Positions 1 through 10,524 are shown, numbered from the stretch's first letter. The stretch: 33,167 nucleotides of DNA from Candidatus Peribacteria bacterium (GCA_943354505.1 CALRCE010000011.1:1-33167); one strand, 5' to 3'. The notes: generated from the letters alone by a model not told the origin. Translations and numbers: made by a program.

Positions 1-2857
1 CCTCAACGACCTTTACCGTCGTGTGATCAACCGTAACAACCGGCTCAAGCGGATCATTCAAATCGGAGCTCCAGAAGTGATCTGCCGAAATGAAAAACGT
101 ATGCTCCAAGAAGCCGTTGACACTTTGATCAACAACTCTGCTCGTCAAGGAAAGACCGTCTTCAATTCTGGAGACAAGCGCAAGCTCCGTTCCCTCTCCG
201 ACATGCTCAAGGGTAAGCAAGGACGTTTCCGTCAGAACTTGCTCGGAAAACGTGTGGATTACTCCGGACGTTCCGTGATCGTGATTGGACCTAAGCTCAA
301 CCTCGACCAATGTGGATTGCCTAAGCTCATGGCTCTCGAACTCTTCAAACCTTTCGTCATCGGAAAACTCATCGAAGGCGGATTCGCTCACAACATCAAG
401 AGCGCTGAAAAAATGATCCAAAACAACGACCGCGTCATTTGGGACATGCTCGAAGAAGCCACCAAAGACCGCTACGTGCTCCTCAACCGTGCTCCCACTT
501 TGCACCGTCTTGGAATTCAAGCCTTCCGTCCGGTGCTCGTAGAAGGAAAAGCCATTCAAGTTCACCCTCTCGTGTGTGCGGCCTTCAACGCCGACTTCGA
601 CGGAGATCAGATGGCTGTGCACGTTCCTCTTTCTCAAAAAGCTCAACAAGAAGCGGGCGAACTCATGTGTTCCGCTAAGAACCTTTTGAAGCCTTCCGCT
701 GGAGAACCAATCACCGTTCCAATTCAGGACATGGTCTTGGGTCTTTACTACCTCACGGCAGATCGAAACGGTAAAAAAGGAGAAGGAAAAGTCTTCGGAA
801 GTTTGGAAGAAGCCCTCATCGCGGAACAATTCGGTGAACTTCATTTGCAAGGAAAAATCAAACTCCGCATGAATGGAGAATTGGTGGAAACCACCCTTGG
901 ACGCGCGATCTACAACACCGTGGTTCCAGAAAAAATGGGCTACCAAAACATCACTCTTAAGAAAAAGGAAATCTCAGAAATCGTGGCCCTCGTGTTCGAA
1001 AAATGTGGAACCGAACCCACGGCTAAATTCTGTGACGACCTCAAAGCCCTCGGGTTCTACTACGCGACTCGTTCCGGTATTTCCATGTCCAGCGCCGACC
1101 TCATCATTCCTAAGGAGAAAGCAAAAATCATGAAGGAATCGGAGGCTTTGATCGAAGAAATGTACGACTTCTTCAACAAAGGGTTCATCACCGAAGACGA
1201 ACGTTATCGCCAAGCCATCAAGATTTGGTCCAAGACCAAAAACGAAATTGGAAAGGCCATGCAAGCCGGCTTCGATCCCGAAAACGATGTCTACTACCAA
1301 GTGGACTCTGGAGCTCGTGGTAACTGGGGACAAATCACCCAGCTCTGTGGAATGAAAGGTCTCGTGGCCAACCCTGCCGGTAAAACCATCGAGTTGCCTA
1401 TCAAATCCAACCTTAAAGAAGGGTTCTCGATTCTAGAGTACTTCATCGCGACGCACGGAGGACGTAAGGGTAAATCCGACACCGCTCTTAAGACCGCTGA
1501 AGCCGGATACCTCACCCGTCGTCTCGTGGATGCCGTTCAAGACATCATCATTAAAGAAGACGATTGTGGTTCCGAAAACACTCACTTGGTCACTCGTGAA
1601 GAATCCCAGAAGATTGGGGAACCGTTTGAAAACCGCATCTTCGGACGCACCCTCGGGGCCGATGTACTAGAAAAGAACGGTAAAAAAGTGGCTCTCACCA
1701 AAGGAACTCCTATCGACAAAGCCGCTGTGAAGATCCTCAAAGAAAACGAAATCAGCGAAGTGCGTGTGCGCTCCGTGATGACCTGTCTGACTTTGAACGG
1801 AGTTTGCCAGAAATGTTACGGACGTGACCTCGGTTCCAGCCAAGAAGTAGAAATGGGAACCGCCGTCGGAATCGTGGCCGCTCAGTCCATCGGAGAACCG
1901 GGAACTCAGCTCACCATGCGTACCTTCCACATGGGAGGAATCGCGAACGAAGACGACATCACGCAAGGTTTGACTCGTGTGGAAGAACTCTTCGAGGCTC
2001 GCACGCCTAAAAAGCCTGCCGTGCTCGCCGAAATCGATGGAAAAGCAGAAGTGGTTTCTAAGGGTAACCAAATCCACATCACGCTCACTCCCACCGATGT
2101 TCCCACTGAAATCGTGGAAGTCGAAGAAGGAATGGAAGTGCTGGTGAAGAAAGACGACAAAGTCAGTCTCAAGGATGTGCTCGCTGAAAAGAAAGGTAAA
2201 AAGCTCCGCTCCCCTATGGATGGAGTCGTGGTCAAAGCCGGCAAGAAAGAAATCGTCATTCAACCCGACATTGCACCTCAAATCTACAAAGTGGACGCAG
2301 GTAAAACCATCAAGGTCAAAACCGGCGACCTCGTCGCTCGTGGAACACCACTCAGCAGTGGACACCTCAACTTGCGCAAAGTGATGAAGCTCACCGGCAT
2401 CTACACCACTCAAAAATACATCATGAGTGAAGTGCAGAGCATCTACGCGTCTCAAGGTCAGTCCATCAACGACAAGCACATCGAAATCATCACTCGACAA
2501 ATGTTCTCCAAGGTACGCATCGCTGAACCTGGAGCCAGCAACTTCCTCCCCGGTGAGGTCGTGGACTACCAAACCGTGTTTGAAGAAAACAACAAACTCG
2601 AATCCGAACGAAAAGAACTCATCAAATTTGAACGTCTGCTCCTCGGACTGACCCGTATCGCCCTGCACACTCGAAGCTGGCTCTCCGCCGCTTCCTTCCA
2701 GGAAACGATCCGTGTGCTCGTCGAAGCCTCCACCACTCACCGCGTGGACATGCTCGACGGTCTCAAAGAAAACGTCATCATCGGCCGCCTCATTCCTGCC
2801 GGAGAAACCTTCCGCAAGAAGATGCGTGGCGAAGCGATCGATACAAGAGAAGATTAA
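1..2857 (+). CDS. rpoC: DNA-directed RNA polymerase subunit beta' (5'-truncated by window edge)
   Basis: Open from base 2 ([17 protein letters not shown]); [16 protein letters not shown] catalytic motif; [11 protein letters not shown] zinc site; stop TAA 2855-2857. Confidence 0.98.
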   Translation, partial: LNDLYRRVINRNNRLKRIIQIGAPEVICRNEKRMLQEAVDTLINNSARQGKTVFNSGDKRKLRSLSDMLKGKQGRFRQNLLGKRVDYSGRSVIVIGPKLNLDQCGLPKLMALELFKPFVIGKLIEGGFAHNIKSAEKMIQNNDRVIWDMLEEATKDRYVLLNRAPTLHRLGIQAFRPVLVEGKAIQVHPLVCAAFNADFDGDQMAVHVPLSQKAQQEAGELMCSAKNLLKPSAGEPITVPIQDMVLGLYYLTADRNGKKGEGKVFGSLEEALIAEQFGELHLQGKIKLRMNGELVETTLGRAIYNTVVPEKMGYQNITLKKKEISEIVALVFEKCGTEPTAKFCDDLKALGFYYATRSGISMSSADLIIPKEKAKIMKESEALIEEMYDFFNKGFITEDERYRQAIKIWSKTKNEIGKAMQAGFDPENDVYYQVDSGARGNWGQITQLCGMKGLVANPAGKTIELPIKSNLKEGFSILEYFIATHGGRKGKSDTALKTAEAGYLTRRLVDAVQDIIIKEDDCGSENTHLVTREESQKIGEPFENRIFGRTLGADVLEKNGKKVALTKGTPIDKAAVKILKENEISEVRVRSVMTCLTLNGVCQKCYGRDLGSSQEVEMGTAVGIVAAQSIGEPGTQLTMRTFHMGGIANEDDITQGLTRVEELFEARTPKKPAVLAEIDGKAEVVSKGNQIHITLTPTDVPTEIVEVEEGMEVLVKKDDKVSLKDVLAEKKGKKLRSPMDGVVVKAGKKEIVIQPDIAPQIYKVDAGKTIKVKTGDLVARGTPLSSGHLNLRKVMKLTGIYTTQKYIMSEVQSIYASQGQSINDKHIEIITRQMFSKVRIAEPGASNFLPGEVVDYQTVFEENNKLESERKELIKFERLLLGLTRIALHTRSWLSAASFQETIRVLVEASTTHRVDMLDGLKENVIIGRLIPAGETFRKKMRGEAIDTRED

Positions 2858-2859
2858 TC

Positions 2860-2889
2860 CTCGAAACGGGACAACGTCCCAGTTTCGAG
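2860..2889 (+). repeat. Dispersed 3'UTR hairpin element, copy 1 (CTCGAAACGGGACAACGTCCCAGTTTCGAG)
   Basis: 8+5 bp stem with single bulged A and 3-nt loop; starts exactly 2 nt after the rpoC stop; copies 2 and 3 at 12595 and 25588. Confidence 0.85.
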
Positions 2890-2925
2890 TCTCTGTCACT
2901 TTGAGTCTATACCATCATAAAATCC

Positions 2926-2956
2926 AAAAGAGCGCTTCGAAAGAGGCGCTCTTTTC
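2926..2956 (+). terminator. Intrinsic (bidirectional) terminator between rpoC and the converging ORF
   Basis: AAAAGAGCGC...GCGCTCTTTT inverted repeat with T-tract. Confidence 0.8.
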
Positions 2957-3557
2957 AATGCCAATTCCTGTAGAGAAAGTTCTGAGGATCATGAATTGCA
3001 CTTTCATCCTGGAAACGCGCAAAACCGCTCTTGTGAACTCCGAAAGCATTATTGAACACAGCAACACTATGGGGAGCCACCGTCCAATCCACTTGAATCA
3101 CCCCATCTTGAGCTTTTAAGGTTCTACATTGCCCTAAAGCGGTTTCAACTTTAAGAAGTAAGTTGAAACGGTCTTCAAGCAAGTCCTCTCGGTCCGGATC
3201 TAAAATACCTTCAGGAAACCCGTTTAAAAAAGCAGGATCTCTTGAACTCAAAGCCCTTACTGCATGCATGAGGGAAATCCAATCCGTTGATCCACGTTGA
3301 TTGTTCAGAGATAAGTTCGCCAGGCTAAGCATTTTCCTACCTCGATCAAAGTGCCAGTTCAAATCAGCATGAGGACGAACAGTATCTCCTACAAGCCAAG
3401 TCTCATCGGGAACCAAGGATGCAAGTAAAACTCTTGATCCCAACTGATGCAGTTCCACATGAGTATCTATCCACTTGGGATCGGGAATTTTGACTTCTTT
3501 ATCCTTAGGAACAAGCAAGCCTCCTTTTTCCACGAATTCAATGGTCCCTATTTCCAT
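2955..3557 (-). CDS. Hypothetical protein (200 aa)
   Basis: Uninterrupted ORF in an otherwise non-coding gap, plausible composition, ends at the bidirectional terminator; family not recognised. Confidence 0.7.
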   Translation of the reverse strand: MEIGTIEFVEKGGLLVPKDKEVKIPDPKWIDTHVELHQLGSRVLLASLVPDETWLVGDTVRPHADLNWHFDRGRKMLSLANLSLNNQRGSTDWISLMHAVRALSSRDPAFLNGFPEGILDPDREDLLEDRFNLLLKVETALGQCRTLKAQDGVIQVDWTVAPHSVAVFNNAFGVHKSGFARFQDESAIHDPQNFLYRNWH

Positions 3558-3718
3558 AAAACAAAATAGGACACATTATCCCATTAGATAGAGGGAGTGG
3601 CAAGTCCGGGCTAATATAACGAGAACAACGATGGAGAGATAGCCTGCGAATCAATGGTCACAATCGAAGAATAAGGCCTGTTGTTGACGCTCCAACAACG
3701 CATTTTCAAACCACCATC

Positions 3719-3746
3719 TTGAATTACTTTACCACTGTGCTATCCT
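3719..3746 (+). promoter_or_regulatory. Candidate promoter TTGAAT-16-TATCCT for an orphan small transcript
   Basis: -35/-10-like hexamers, 16 nt apart, 50 nt upstream of an orphan + strand terminator. Confidence 0.35.
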
Positions 3747-3791
3747 GTTAATTGTTCAGGTGCTGTTAACTACAGTCCTCCTAGGTGTCAC

Positions 3792-3820
3792 AGAGCCCTT
3801 TCCAAAAGAAAGGGTTTTTC
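3792..3820 (+). terminator. Intrinsic terminator with no upstream + strand gene
   Basis: CCCTTTC-CAAAA-GAAAGGG followed by TTTTTC. Confidence 0.75.
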
Positions 3821-3847
3821 TGTTACGCTTTTTCGGCCTGGTGAAGT

Positions 3848-3923
3848 GGGGCCGTAGCTTAACGGTAAAGCACCTGAATTTGACACTTAGGGGATGCGGG
3901 TTCAATTCCCGTCGGCTCCACCA
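3848..3923 (+). tRNA. tRNA with encoded CCA; anticodon ambiguous (TTG/TGA/GAC depending on loop register)
   Basis: 7-bp acceptor GGGGCCG/CGGCTCC, D-arm GCTT/AAGC with GG and A14/A21, T-arm GCGGG-TTCAATT-CCCGT, discriminator A plus CCA; anticodon stem CCTGA/TTAGG closes a 9-nt loop ATTTGACAC. Confidence 0.85.
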
Positions 3924-3970
3924 GGCACTTTAAACGTGCTAGACTGAGCTAAACCCTTAACCCTCAACCT

Positions 3971-4369
3971 ATGGATCCCGTCGTACACTTTGAAATGGCT
4001 TATACCGATCGTCAGCGCGCGGCCGATTTTTACTCAAAAACATTTGGCTGGAAGGCTCAGATACTCGGCCCAGAAATGGGCAACTACGTGGTGATGCAAA
4101 CCAGTGAAACCGACGACAAAGGCATGATCCAAAAACCTGGCGCGATCAACGGTGGATTGTACGAAAAACCAGCAGACCCCATGGGCCAAGCCCCCTCAGT
4201 CGTAATCGCGGTAGAAGACATTGATGCAGCCCTCAGAAAAATCACCGCCAACGGAGGCCGTACCCTCGGTGAACCCATGGCCATCCCCGGCGTCGGAACC
4301 TACGCAAGCTTTATAGACACGGAAGGCAACCGCGTCAGCGTATTGCAACCTTTGCCGATGCAAGCTTAG
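3971..4369 (+). CDS. VOC-family (glyoxalase/bleomycin resistance-like) protein
   Basis: HFEMAYTDRQRAADFYSKTFGW ... VEDIDAALRKITANGGRTLGEP ... FIDTEGNRVSVLQ pattern typical of VOC proteins. Confidence 0.88.
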   Translation: MDPVVHFEMAYTDRQRAADFYSKTFGWKAQILGPEMGNYVVMQTSETDDKGMIQKPGAINGGLYEKPADPMGQAPSVVIAVEDIDAALRKITANGGRTLGEPMAIPGVGTYASFIDTEGNRVSVLQPLPMQA

Positions 4370-4397
4370 GACACGCATCCAATGCGACAATGGCATG

Positions 4398-4425
4398 TTG
4401 ACTAAAAGCATAACAATGTTAAAAT
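4398..4425 (+). promoter_or_regulatory. Promoter TTGACT-16-TAAAAT immediately upstream of the ORF at 4432
   Basis: Near-consensus hexamers; -10 ends 6 nt before the ATG. Confidence 0.6.
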
Positions 4426-4431
4426 AAGCTT

Positions 4432-5220
4432 ATGCTCCATCTGGACAACACCTACACGGCAAGCTCTCTCCGAAGACGCAGCATTCCAGCCGAAGAAGAA
4501 GCTTTAGTCATAGAGACATTGGATAGAGTACGCGCCATTATTGAAAGCCTAGATGAGGACGAACACGAGACAGATATATCAATACGGGAAAACAGAAATG
4601 ACTTCTTTATTCGTGGACCCAAACCACGCAGTAAACATCCAAAAACGTGTGAAATAGACAACATTTTGAACAATCCAGGAGTTTACTCTGGCAGGAAAAA
4701 TTTCCTAGAGATTCCAGATCGCTTCGGAAGGTGGACCCCCTCTGAATGGCTCTTCGCCGCAGGAAAAGGGACTGCCTTAAAAGAGGGGGAACGTAACTCG
4801 CCCCTGGACACATGGCATACGGATAGCGATTGGGAAGGCGATATCCGTGCTCAAGCTCATTATCTACAACTGCTATGGATCCCCAGAACAAACCAAGGTG
4901 ATCCTACTCAAGTTTTAGTCCCTAAATCTAAGAAAACTCAAGATTTAAGAAAAGCGAAAGCAATCACTGTGCTCTGTGGTAAAAAAGGAAGAAAATTATA
5001 CGGGGAACCCACTTTTGCAGAATGGACCCCTTTCGACTTAGAAGCTGGCTTTTGTTACCTCTTCCCGCCAGGTTGCGTCCATCGTAGAAAACCACGCACT
5101 GAAGAGGACCCCATCGATACTCAAAATTTTGCCTTGGATCCAAACGCTTGGCGTTATCGACTGCGTTATGATTTTCATAATGGCGACCCTGAAAAACACG
5201 GCCAACTGAAAAGGGAATAG
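4432..5220 (+). CDS. Hypothetical protein (262 aa)
   Basis: Long ORF with good promoter; family not recognised. Confidence 0.75.
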   Translation: MLHLDNTYTASSLRRRSIPAEEEALVIETLDRVRAIIESLDEDEHETDISIRENRNDFFIRGPKPRSKHPKTCEIDNILNNPGVYSGRKNFLEIPDRFGRWTPSEWLFAAGKGTALKEGERNSPLDTWHTDSDWEGDIRAQAHYLQLLWIPRTNQGDPTQVLVPKSKKTQDLRKAKAITVLCGKKGRKLYGEPTFAEWTPFDLEAGFCYLFPPGCVHRRKPRTEEDPIDTQNFALDPNAWRYRLRYDFHNGDPEKHGQLKRE

Positions 5221-5254
5221 TCATTCTCACCCCAATAAATTCATAAAAATCCTC

Positions 5255-5283
5255 TTGCAATAGCCAATCTTATCCACTAAACT
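5255..5283 (+). promoter_or_regulatory. Promoter for rpsL-rpsG (TTGCAA-17-TAAACT)
   Basis: Hexamers with 17-nt spacing, 22 nt upstream of the rpsL ATG. Confidence 0.5.
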
Positions 5284-5305
5284 GCTCCAGCTAATCACCT
5301 GTTTA

Positions 5306-5719
5306 ATGCCAACGATCAATCAACTCATTCGTAAGCCTCGTAAGGCTCAAACTCGCAAGAGCAAAGCTCCAGCGCTTCAAGTCATTATGAACACGCTGAA
5401 GACCGTCAGTCGCCCTCTCAACTGCCCTTTCAAACGAGGGGTGTGCACAAAGGTAACGACCATGACTCCTAAAAAGCCTAACTCTGCGCTTCGAAAGATT
5501 GCTCGTGTACGCTTAACAAATGGAATGGAAGTCACTGCTTACATCGGAGGAGAAGGTCACAACCTTCAAGAACACTCCATCGTTTTGGTGCGTGGCGGAC
5601 GTGTGAAAGATCTACCTGGAGTGCGTTACCACATTGTTCGTGGAAGCCTCGACACTCAAGGTGTACAAAACCGACGTCAAAGTCGTTCCCTTTATGGAGC
5701 TAAGAAACCTAAAAAGTAA
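5306..5719 (+). CDS. rpsL: 30S ribosomal protein S12
   Basis: [52 protein letters not shown]. Confidence 0.99.
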   Translation: MPTINQLIRKPRKAQTRKSKAPALQVIMNTLKTVSRPLNCPFKRGVCTKVTTMTPKKPNSALRKIARVRLTNGMEVTAYIGGEGHNLQEHSIVLVRGGRVKDLPGVRYHIVRGSLDTQGVQNRRQSRSLYGAKKPKK

Positions 5720-5729
5720 ACAGTAAATC

Positions 5730-6197
5730 ATGAAAACGAAAACCACTACTTACGTTCCCCCACACTCCGACTTCACGAGTGAAAAATTCATCAACACCAT
5801 CATGTTGGATGGAAAGAAGACCGTGGCTCGCCGCATCTTCAACAACATGCTCAGTGAACTCGAAAAACGTGGGAACAAGAATCCTAAAGAGACTTTTCTT
5901 CGTGCCATCGACAACACCAAGCCTGCAATGGAAGTTCGCCCCAAACGTGTGGGTGGAGCTGTGTACCAAGTACCTTTCGAAGTTCCAGTGAAGCGTCAGC
6001 AAATGCTGTCCTTCAGATGGATCCTCACCGCCGCCCGCGGTCGCAAAGGGATGCCGATGTACAAACGTTTGACCGCTGAAGTATTAGAAGCTGCTGAAGG
6101 AACAGGATCCGCGATCAAAAAAAAGGACGACGTAGAAAAGATGGCACTCGCCAACCGTGCATTCGCTCACTACGCTCGCTTCACAAAAAAGAAATGA
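5730..6197 (+). CDS. rpsG: 30S ribosomal protein S7
   Basis: NNMLSELEKRGNKNP, VRPKRVGGAVYQVPFEV, S7 signature; follows rpsL. Confidence 0.98.
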   Translation: MKTKTTTYVPPHSDFTSEKFINTIMLDGKKTVARRIFNNMLSELEKRGNKNPKETFLRAIDNTKPAMEVRPKRVGGAVYQVPFEVPVKRQQMLSFRWILTAARGRKGMPMYKRLTAEVLEAAEGTGSAIKKKDDVEKMALANRAFAHYARFTKKK

Positions 6198-6221
6198 TAA
6201 GGCTATCAATTCAAATTCAAA

Positions 6222-6245
6222 GCCCTGCCTTGCGCAGGGTTTTTT
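6222..6245 (+). terminator. Intrinsic terminator after rpsG
   Basis: CCCTGC-CTTGC-GCAGGG-TTTTTT. Confidence 0.9.
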
Positions 6246-6306
6246 AGTACAAAAAACATTTTGTAGAATGCGCACGCTCGAGTAATATAAACACACATTC
6301 ACCGCC

Positions 6307-6822
6307 ATGAAAAAAACACTCCTCCTCGCCCTCACCGCTTCTTTGCTGCTCGCCTCGTGTTCCGTTTTTGGAAAATTGAGTGAAGTGGAATACAACAACA
6401 CCGTCGTCGATCAAATCAACACGGTCTCGACCGCCATCGAAGACAGCGCCACCCTGTACAACGAAACCATCCCGGACCTTGTCACCGAAAGCTCAACCAT
6501 AGATTCCACCGAAATGACAACGAGTTATGGCGCTGCAACAAATGCCCTAGTCGAAGTGGATGCCCTCCTTCTTTTGGAAAGTCGAAACATTGAACAACAA
6601 AACAGCGTGCGCACCGAAATTCAAACCTACCAAAGTGCCGCAAACGAATACTTGGACCTCTACAAACAAATGCTCGACTACTACATCTCAGCCTCTTACG
6701 CTCAAGACCTCAGCAAAGTCCAAAGCTTCGACGAAGGCCTACACACCAGCTACACCACCTTCATCCAGGCCAACAACGACTTGGTGGATATTTTGGACGG
6801 CTTTGTGAGCAACGAAGAGTAA
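6307..6822 (+). CDS. Putative lipoprotein, coiled/helical hypothetical
   Basis: Signal peptide with lipobox (LLALTASLLLASC). Confidence 0.8.
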   Translation: MKKTLLLALTASLLLASCSVFGKLSEVEYNNTVVDQINTVSTAIEDSATLYNETIPDLVTESSTIDSTEMTTSYGAATNALVEVDALLLLESRNIEQQNSVRTEIQTYQSAANEYLDLYKQMLDYYISASYAQDLSKVQSFDEGLHTSYTTFIQANNDLVDILDGFVSNEE

Positions 6823-6828
6823 AGCGAA

Positions 6829-7155
6829 TCAAGGAAATTCAGTTCTCTTGACCCAAATAGGAAGCACCACAAAATGATGAAGAGCATCCGACAAAAAAAG
6901 GGCACCGCCCAAAATCAAAAACACCTCTTGCGGATAAAACCCGTAAAGCAAAATGAGAAGCAAACCAATGTAACCATGGTGAATACGAACTTTGTAGCGG
7001 AATTTTATTGTTCTGTACCTGTCTTTCATGGAACCAAAAACCACCCGACTCACCACCGTGAACAACTCGAGAAGAAGACTAAGGAGCAAAATCTTGTAAA
7101 GCATAAACAACAAAAATAAAGCGCCAGCAAAGGATACTTCTCCACACAAAGACAA
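6829..7155 (-). CDS. Small predicted membrane protein (108 aa)
   Basis: Several hydrophobic segments; convergent with the lipoprotein ORF; preferred over the overlapping + strand 81-aa ORF. Confidence 0.65.
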   Translation of the reverse strand: MSLCGEVSFAGALFLLFMLYKILLLSLLLELFTVVSRVVFGSMKDRYRTIKFRYKVRIHHGYIGLLLILLYGFYPQEVFLILGGALFLSDALHHFVVLPIWVKRTEFP

Positions 7156-7167
7156 GCAATCCTTACC

Positions 7168-7195
7168 TTGACTTTCGCGCTTGCTTCCCTATAAT
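7168..7195 (+). promoter_or_regulatory. fusA promoter (TTGACT-16-TATAAT)
   Basis: Consensus -10, near-consensus -35, 47 nt upstream of the fusA ATG. Confidence 0.8.
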
Positions 7196-7242
7196 GCGGG
7201 CGCTTTCAAATCAGCCTTTTTAGTTCTTTTTTAACAATTTTT

Positions 7243-9336
7243 ATGGCCGACCCCACAGGACAAACGTACGACACCGCGCATATCCGTAACATCGGTATTG
7301 CCGCGCACATCGATGCAGGAAAAACCACCACCACGGAACGCATCCTTTTCTATACAGGACGTTCTCACAAAATTGGTGAAGTGCACGAAGGAGCCGCAAC
7401 GATGGACTGGATGGAACAAGAAAAAGAACGTGGAATCACCATCACCGCAGCCGCAACAACTTGTTACTGGAAGGACATTCGCATCAACATCATCGACACT
7501 CCTGGTCACGTGGACTTCACTGTTGAAGTGGAACGTTCGATGCGTGTGCTCGATGGAGCCGTCGCCGTATTCGATGGATCTCAAGGTGTAGAACCTCAAT
7601 CCGAAACCGTATGGCGCCAAGCCGACAAATACGTCGTGCCTCGCATCGCCTTCGTCAACAAGATGGACAAGATGGGAGCGGACTTCTACATGTCCCTCAC
7701 TTCCATCCACCAACGTCTTTCCAAGAAGGCCTTCGCGGTTCAACTCCCCATCGGACAAGACAGCACCTTCAGCGGAATCATCGACCTCGTGGAACGCAAG
7801 GCCTACCGCTTTGAAGGAAAACATGGAGAAACCATCATCGAAATGCCCATTCCTGAAGACATGAATGACTTGGTTGAAAAACACCGCGCCATCATGGTGG
7901 AAATGGTGTCCGAACAAACCGACGAACTCATGACCAAGTACCTCAACGGAGAAGAGCTGAGCATCGACGAAATCAAAGCAGGAATCCGAAAGGGAACCAT
8001 AGAAGGAACTCACTACGCCGTGTTCTGTGGATCCGCACTTCACGACATGGGAGTTCAGCTCATCATCGACGGAGTACGCGACTACCTCCCTTCCCCCAAC
8101 GATGTGGGTTCCATCAAAGGAATCAACCCTGACACCGATGCAGAAGAAACTCGTACCCTCGACAACGACGCTCCTTTCGCCGCTTTGGCCTTTAAGATTG
8201 CGACCGATCCTTTCGTAGGAAAACTCTGCTTCTTCCGTGTTTACTCCGGAAAAATGGAAGCGGGTTCTTACATCTTGAACACCCACACAGGTGAGAAAGA
8301 ACGTGTCGGACGTCTCGTTCGTATGCACGCCAACACTCGTGAAGAAATCAAAGAAGTGGAAGCTGGAGACATCGCTGCGGCCATCGGTCTCAAGCGCACC
8401 TTCACCGGAGACACTCTCTGTGACGTGGATCATCCTATCGTTTTGGAATCCATGACCTTCCCCGAACCTGTGATCCAAATCGCGATCGAACCCAAAACCA
8501 AAGCCGATCAAGAAAAGATGGGTATGGCCATGCAAAAACTTGCTGAAGAAGATCCTACGTTCCGTGTGACTTCCGACGAAGAAACGGGACAAACCTTGAT
8601 CGCCGGAATGGGAGAACTCCACCTCGACATCATCGTGGATCGTATGAAACGTGAATTCAAGGTTGAAGCCAACGTCGGAGCGCCTCAAGTGGCCTACCGT
8701 GAAACCATCCGCAAAGAAGTGGATTGTGAAGAAAAGTACTCCAAACAAACGGGAGGACGTGGACAATATGGACACGTGAAGATGACCCTCAGCCCCAACG
8801 AACCTGGAAAAGGCTACGAATTCATCAACGCTGTGGTCGGAGGTAAAATTCCTCGTGAATTCATCCCTGCCGTGGACAAGGGTATTAAAGAAGCGCTCAC
8901 TCGTGGAATCATTGCTGGTTACCCAGTGGTGGACGTGAAAGTGGAGCTCTACGATGGATCCTACCACGATGTAGATTCCTCCGAATTGGCATTCAAACTC
9001 GCCGCTTCCATCGCCTTCAAAGACGGTGCTGCCCGTGCCAACCCTGTGATTCTCGAACCAATCATGAAAGTGGAAGTCATCACTCCCGACGATTACTTCG
9101 GAGACGTGATGGGAAACATCTCTTCCCGCCGTGGACAAATTCAAGAATCTGGAAACCGTGGAATGGCCAAAATCATCAACTGCGTGGTTCCTCTTTCTGA
9201 AATGTTCGGATACGCCACCGACCTTCGTTCCATGACTCAAGGACGCGCAAGCTACTCCATGGAATTCAGCCACTACGCCGATGCTCCTGCCAACGTGATC
9301 GCCAAGATCAAAGCAGATCGCGGAGTGAAGAACTAA
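7243..9336 (+). CDS. fusA: Translation elongation factor G
   Basis: [40 protein letters not shown]-terminal domains. Confidence 0.99.
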   Translation: MADPTGQTYDTAHIRNIGIAAHIDAGKTTTTERILFYTGRSHKIGEVHEGAATMDWMEQEKERGITITAAATTCYWKDIRINIIDTPGHVDFTVEVERSMRVLDGAVAVFDGSQGVEPQSETVWRQADKYVVPRIAFVNKMDKMGADFYMSLTSIHQRLSKKAFAVQLPIGQDSTFSGIIDLVERKAYRFEGKHGETIIEMPIPEDMNDLVEKHRAIMVEMVSEQTDELMTKYLNGEELSIDEIKAGIRKGTIEGTHYAVFCGSALHDMGVQLIIDGVRDYLPSPNDVGSIKGINPDTDAEETRTLDNDAPFAALAFKIATDPFVGKLCFFRVYSGKMEAGSYILNTHTGEKERVGRLVRMHANTREEIKEVEAGDIAAAIGLKRTFTGDTLCDVDHPIVLESMTFPEPVIQIAIEPKTKADQEKMGMAMQKLAEEDPTFRVTSDEETGQTLIAGMGELHLDIIVDRMKREFKVEANVGAPQVAYRETIRKEVDCEEKYSKQTGGRGQYGHVKMTLSPNEPGKGYEFINAVVGGKIPREFIPAVDKGIKEALTRGIIAGYPVVDVKVELYDGSYHDVDSSELAFKLAASIAFKDGAARANPVILEPIMKVEVITPDDYFGDVMGNISSRRGQIQESGNRGMAKIINCVVPLSEMFGYATDLRSMTQGRASYSMEFSHYADAPANVIAKIKADRGVKN

Positions 9337-9337
9337 A

Positions 9338-9404
9338 GACTTGATCCCTCTATCGATTTCATCTTACAACAGACAAATCACAGAGGGATTTTGTGTAACA
9401 AGTC
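9338..9404 (+). terminator. Long two-tier stem, probable bidirectional terminator after fusA
   Basis: GACTTG+ATCCCTCT ... AGAGGGAT-TTTGTGTAA-CAAGTC inverted repeats. Confidence 0.5.
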
Positions 9405-9422
9405 AAATAAGTTTAAACTAGA

Positions 9423-10010
9423 CTAACAGTAAAGACGTTCCCACAAACTTTGGATCTGGGCGAAACTTAATTTTTTTGCGACACCATGAAGTCTCCTAGA
9501 AATCGAACAATCGTCCAAACTGTCTTCACCTGGACCAATAACGCAAGGCCGAAGATCCTTATTACTGAGAGACTTCTCTCTTTGTTTACTGGCAACCTTT
9601 CGACCCCACACGCCAGGATCAAGAATAAATAAGAGCTCAAATTGTTCAAGACTGAGGTAGGCCAAACTGGAAAGAACTTCTACAAGTTTAGCCTTACCTA
9701 AAGCGGAAACATCTACTTTGGGCGCTGCAAACCCTGCTAAGTCTGCAACAAAAGCCTCAGGAGCAATCTCACCAACTCGTTCACTAATCTTCGCAAGAAG
9801 AGTCCTAAGATCGGTAGTAGTTCGAGCAGCATCCATTAAAAAACCATCTGATTGACTCTCCTGGGCCACGGCAGCAAAACGACCACTAATAACATCACGA
9901 AGTCTTGTTTCAAAAAGAAGATGAAGGCGGCGAAGCAATGGCTCAAGAGTACGCCGCATCTCATCTATCACAGGAGCATCCACTCTAGTCTCAATTCCAC
10001 CATCAGCCAT
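9423..10010 (-). CDS. Hypothetical protein (195 aa)
   Basis: ORF in a gap, plausible composition. Confidence 0.6.
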   Translation of the reverse strand: MADGGIETRVDAPVIDEMRRTLEPLLRRLHLLFETRLRDVISGRFAAVAQESQSDGFLMDAARTTTDLRTLLAKISERVGEIAPEAFVADLAGFAAPKVDVSALGKAKLVEVLSSLAYLSLEQFELLFILDPGVWGRKVASKQREKSLSNKDLRPCVIGPGEDSLDDCSISRRLHGVAKKLSFAQIQSLWERLYC

Positions 10011-10062
10011 AACAAAACCTAAAAAGAACTTAGTTTACGTCTAAATTTTAAAATCAGTCAAA

Positions 10063-10395
10063 TCAAAGACTACTAGGACTCAAAAACTTCCGGTATAAAA
10101 CATAGCTCTTATGAATTAAGGCCGTCACAATAAGACTGTAGAGAATAAGTAGACCAACATTCAAAGCAACATTCCCCAGCGTGAGATACGAAGATCCCAT
10201 GGCTTCCAAAAAGGTGGATCGCACAAGTTCTATTCCTCCGTTAGCCCACTCCTCACCATCCTCCGTCCATCCCCATTCTTCCCAAAAACTACATTTGGCA
10301 AACAGTGGAGCCCACGTACCAATCACAAAAACGGAGATGAAAAAACCACTAAGGAGTCCCCTGCACTTCAATTTTTTGGAATCAAAGAAATTCAT
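10063..10395 (-). CDS. Small membrane protein (110 aa)
   Basis: Two hydrophobic segments (GFFISVFVIGTWAPLFA; LTLGNVALNVGLLILYSLIVTALI). Confidence 0.6.
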   Translation of the reverse strand: MNFFDSKKLKCRGLLSGFFISVFVIGTWAPLFAKCSFWEEWGWTEDGEEWANGGIELVRSTFLEAMGSSYLTLGNVALNVGLLILYSLIVTALIHKSYVLYRKFLSPSSL

Positions 10396-10524
10396 AAACC
10401 AATGATACCGAGAACGACATAAAAAGAAAACTTGCAGAATTGGCTTAAAGCTGCAAAACTTTTGCCATGGAACCTCTCTTCTCCACCACAGAAGTCTTCC
10501 TCATCTCCATTTTTTTTGCATTGA

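Noticed and set aside
1667-2899. 410-aa minus-strand ORF opposite rpoC
   Set aside because: Antisense shadow ORF; rpoC motifs are clear on the + strand.
6874-7119. + strand 81-aa ORF overlapping the minus-strand membrane ORF
   Set aside because: Lys/Gln/Asn-rich nonsense-like translation; the minus-strand frame gives coherent transmembrane segments.
7231-9273. 680-aa minus-strand ORF opposite fusA
   Set aside because: Antisense shadow of a highly biased coding gene; His/Asp/Phe/Val-rich translation without recognisable domains; fusA is unambiguous on the + strand.
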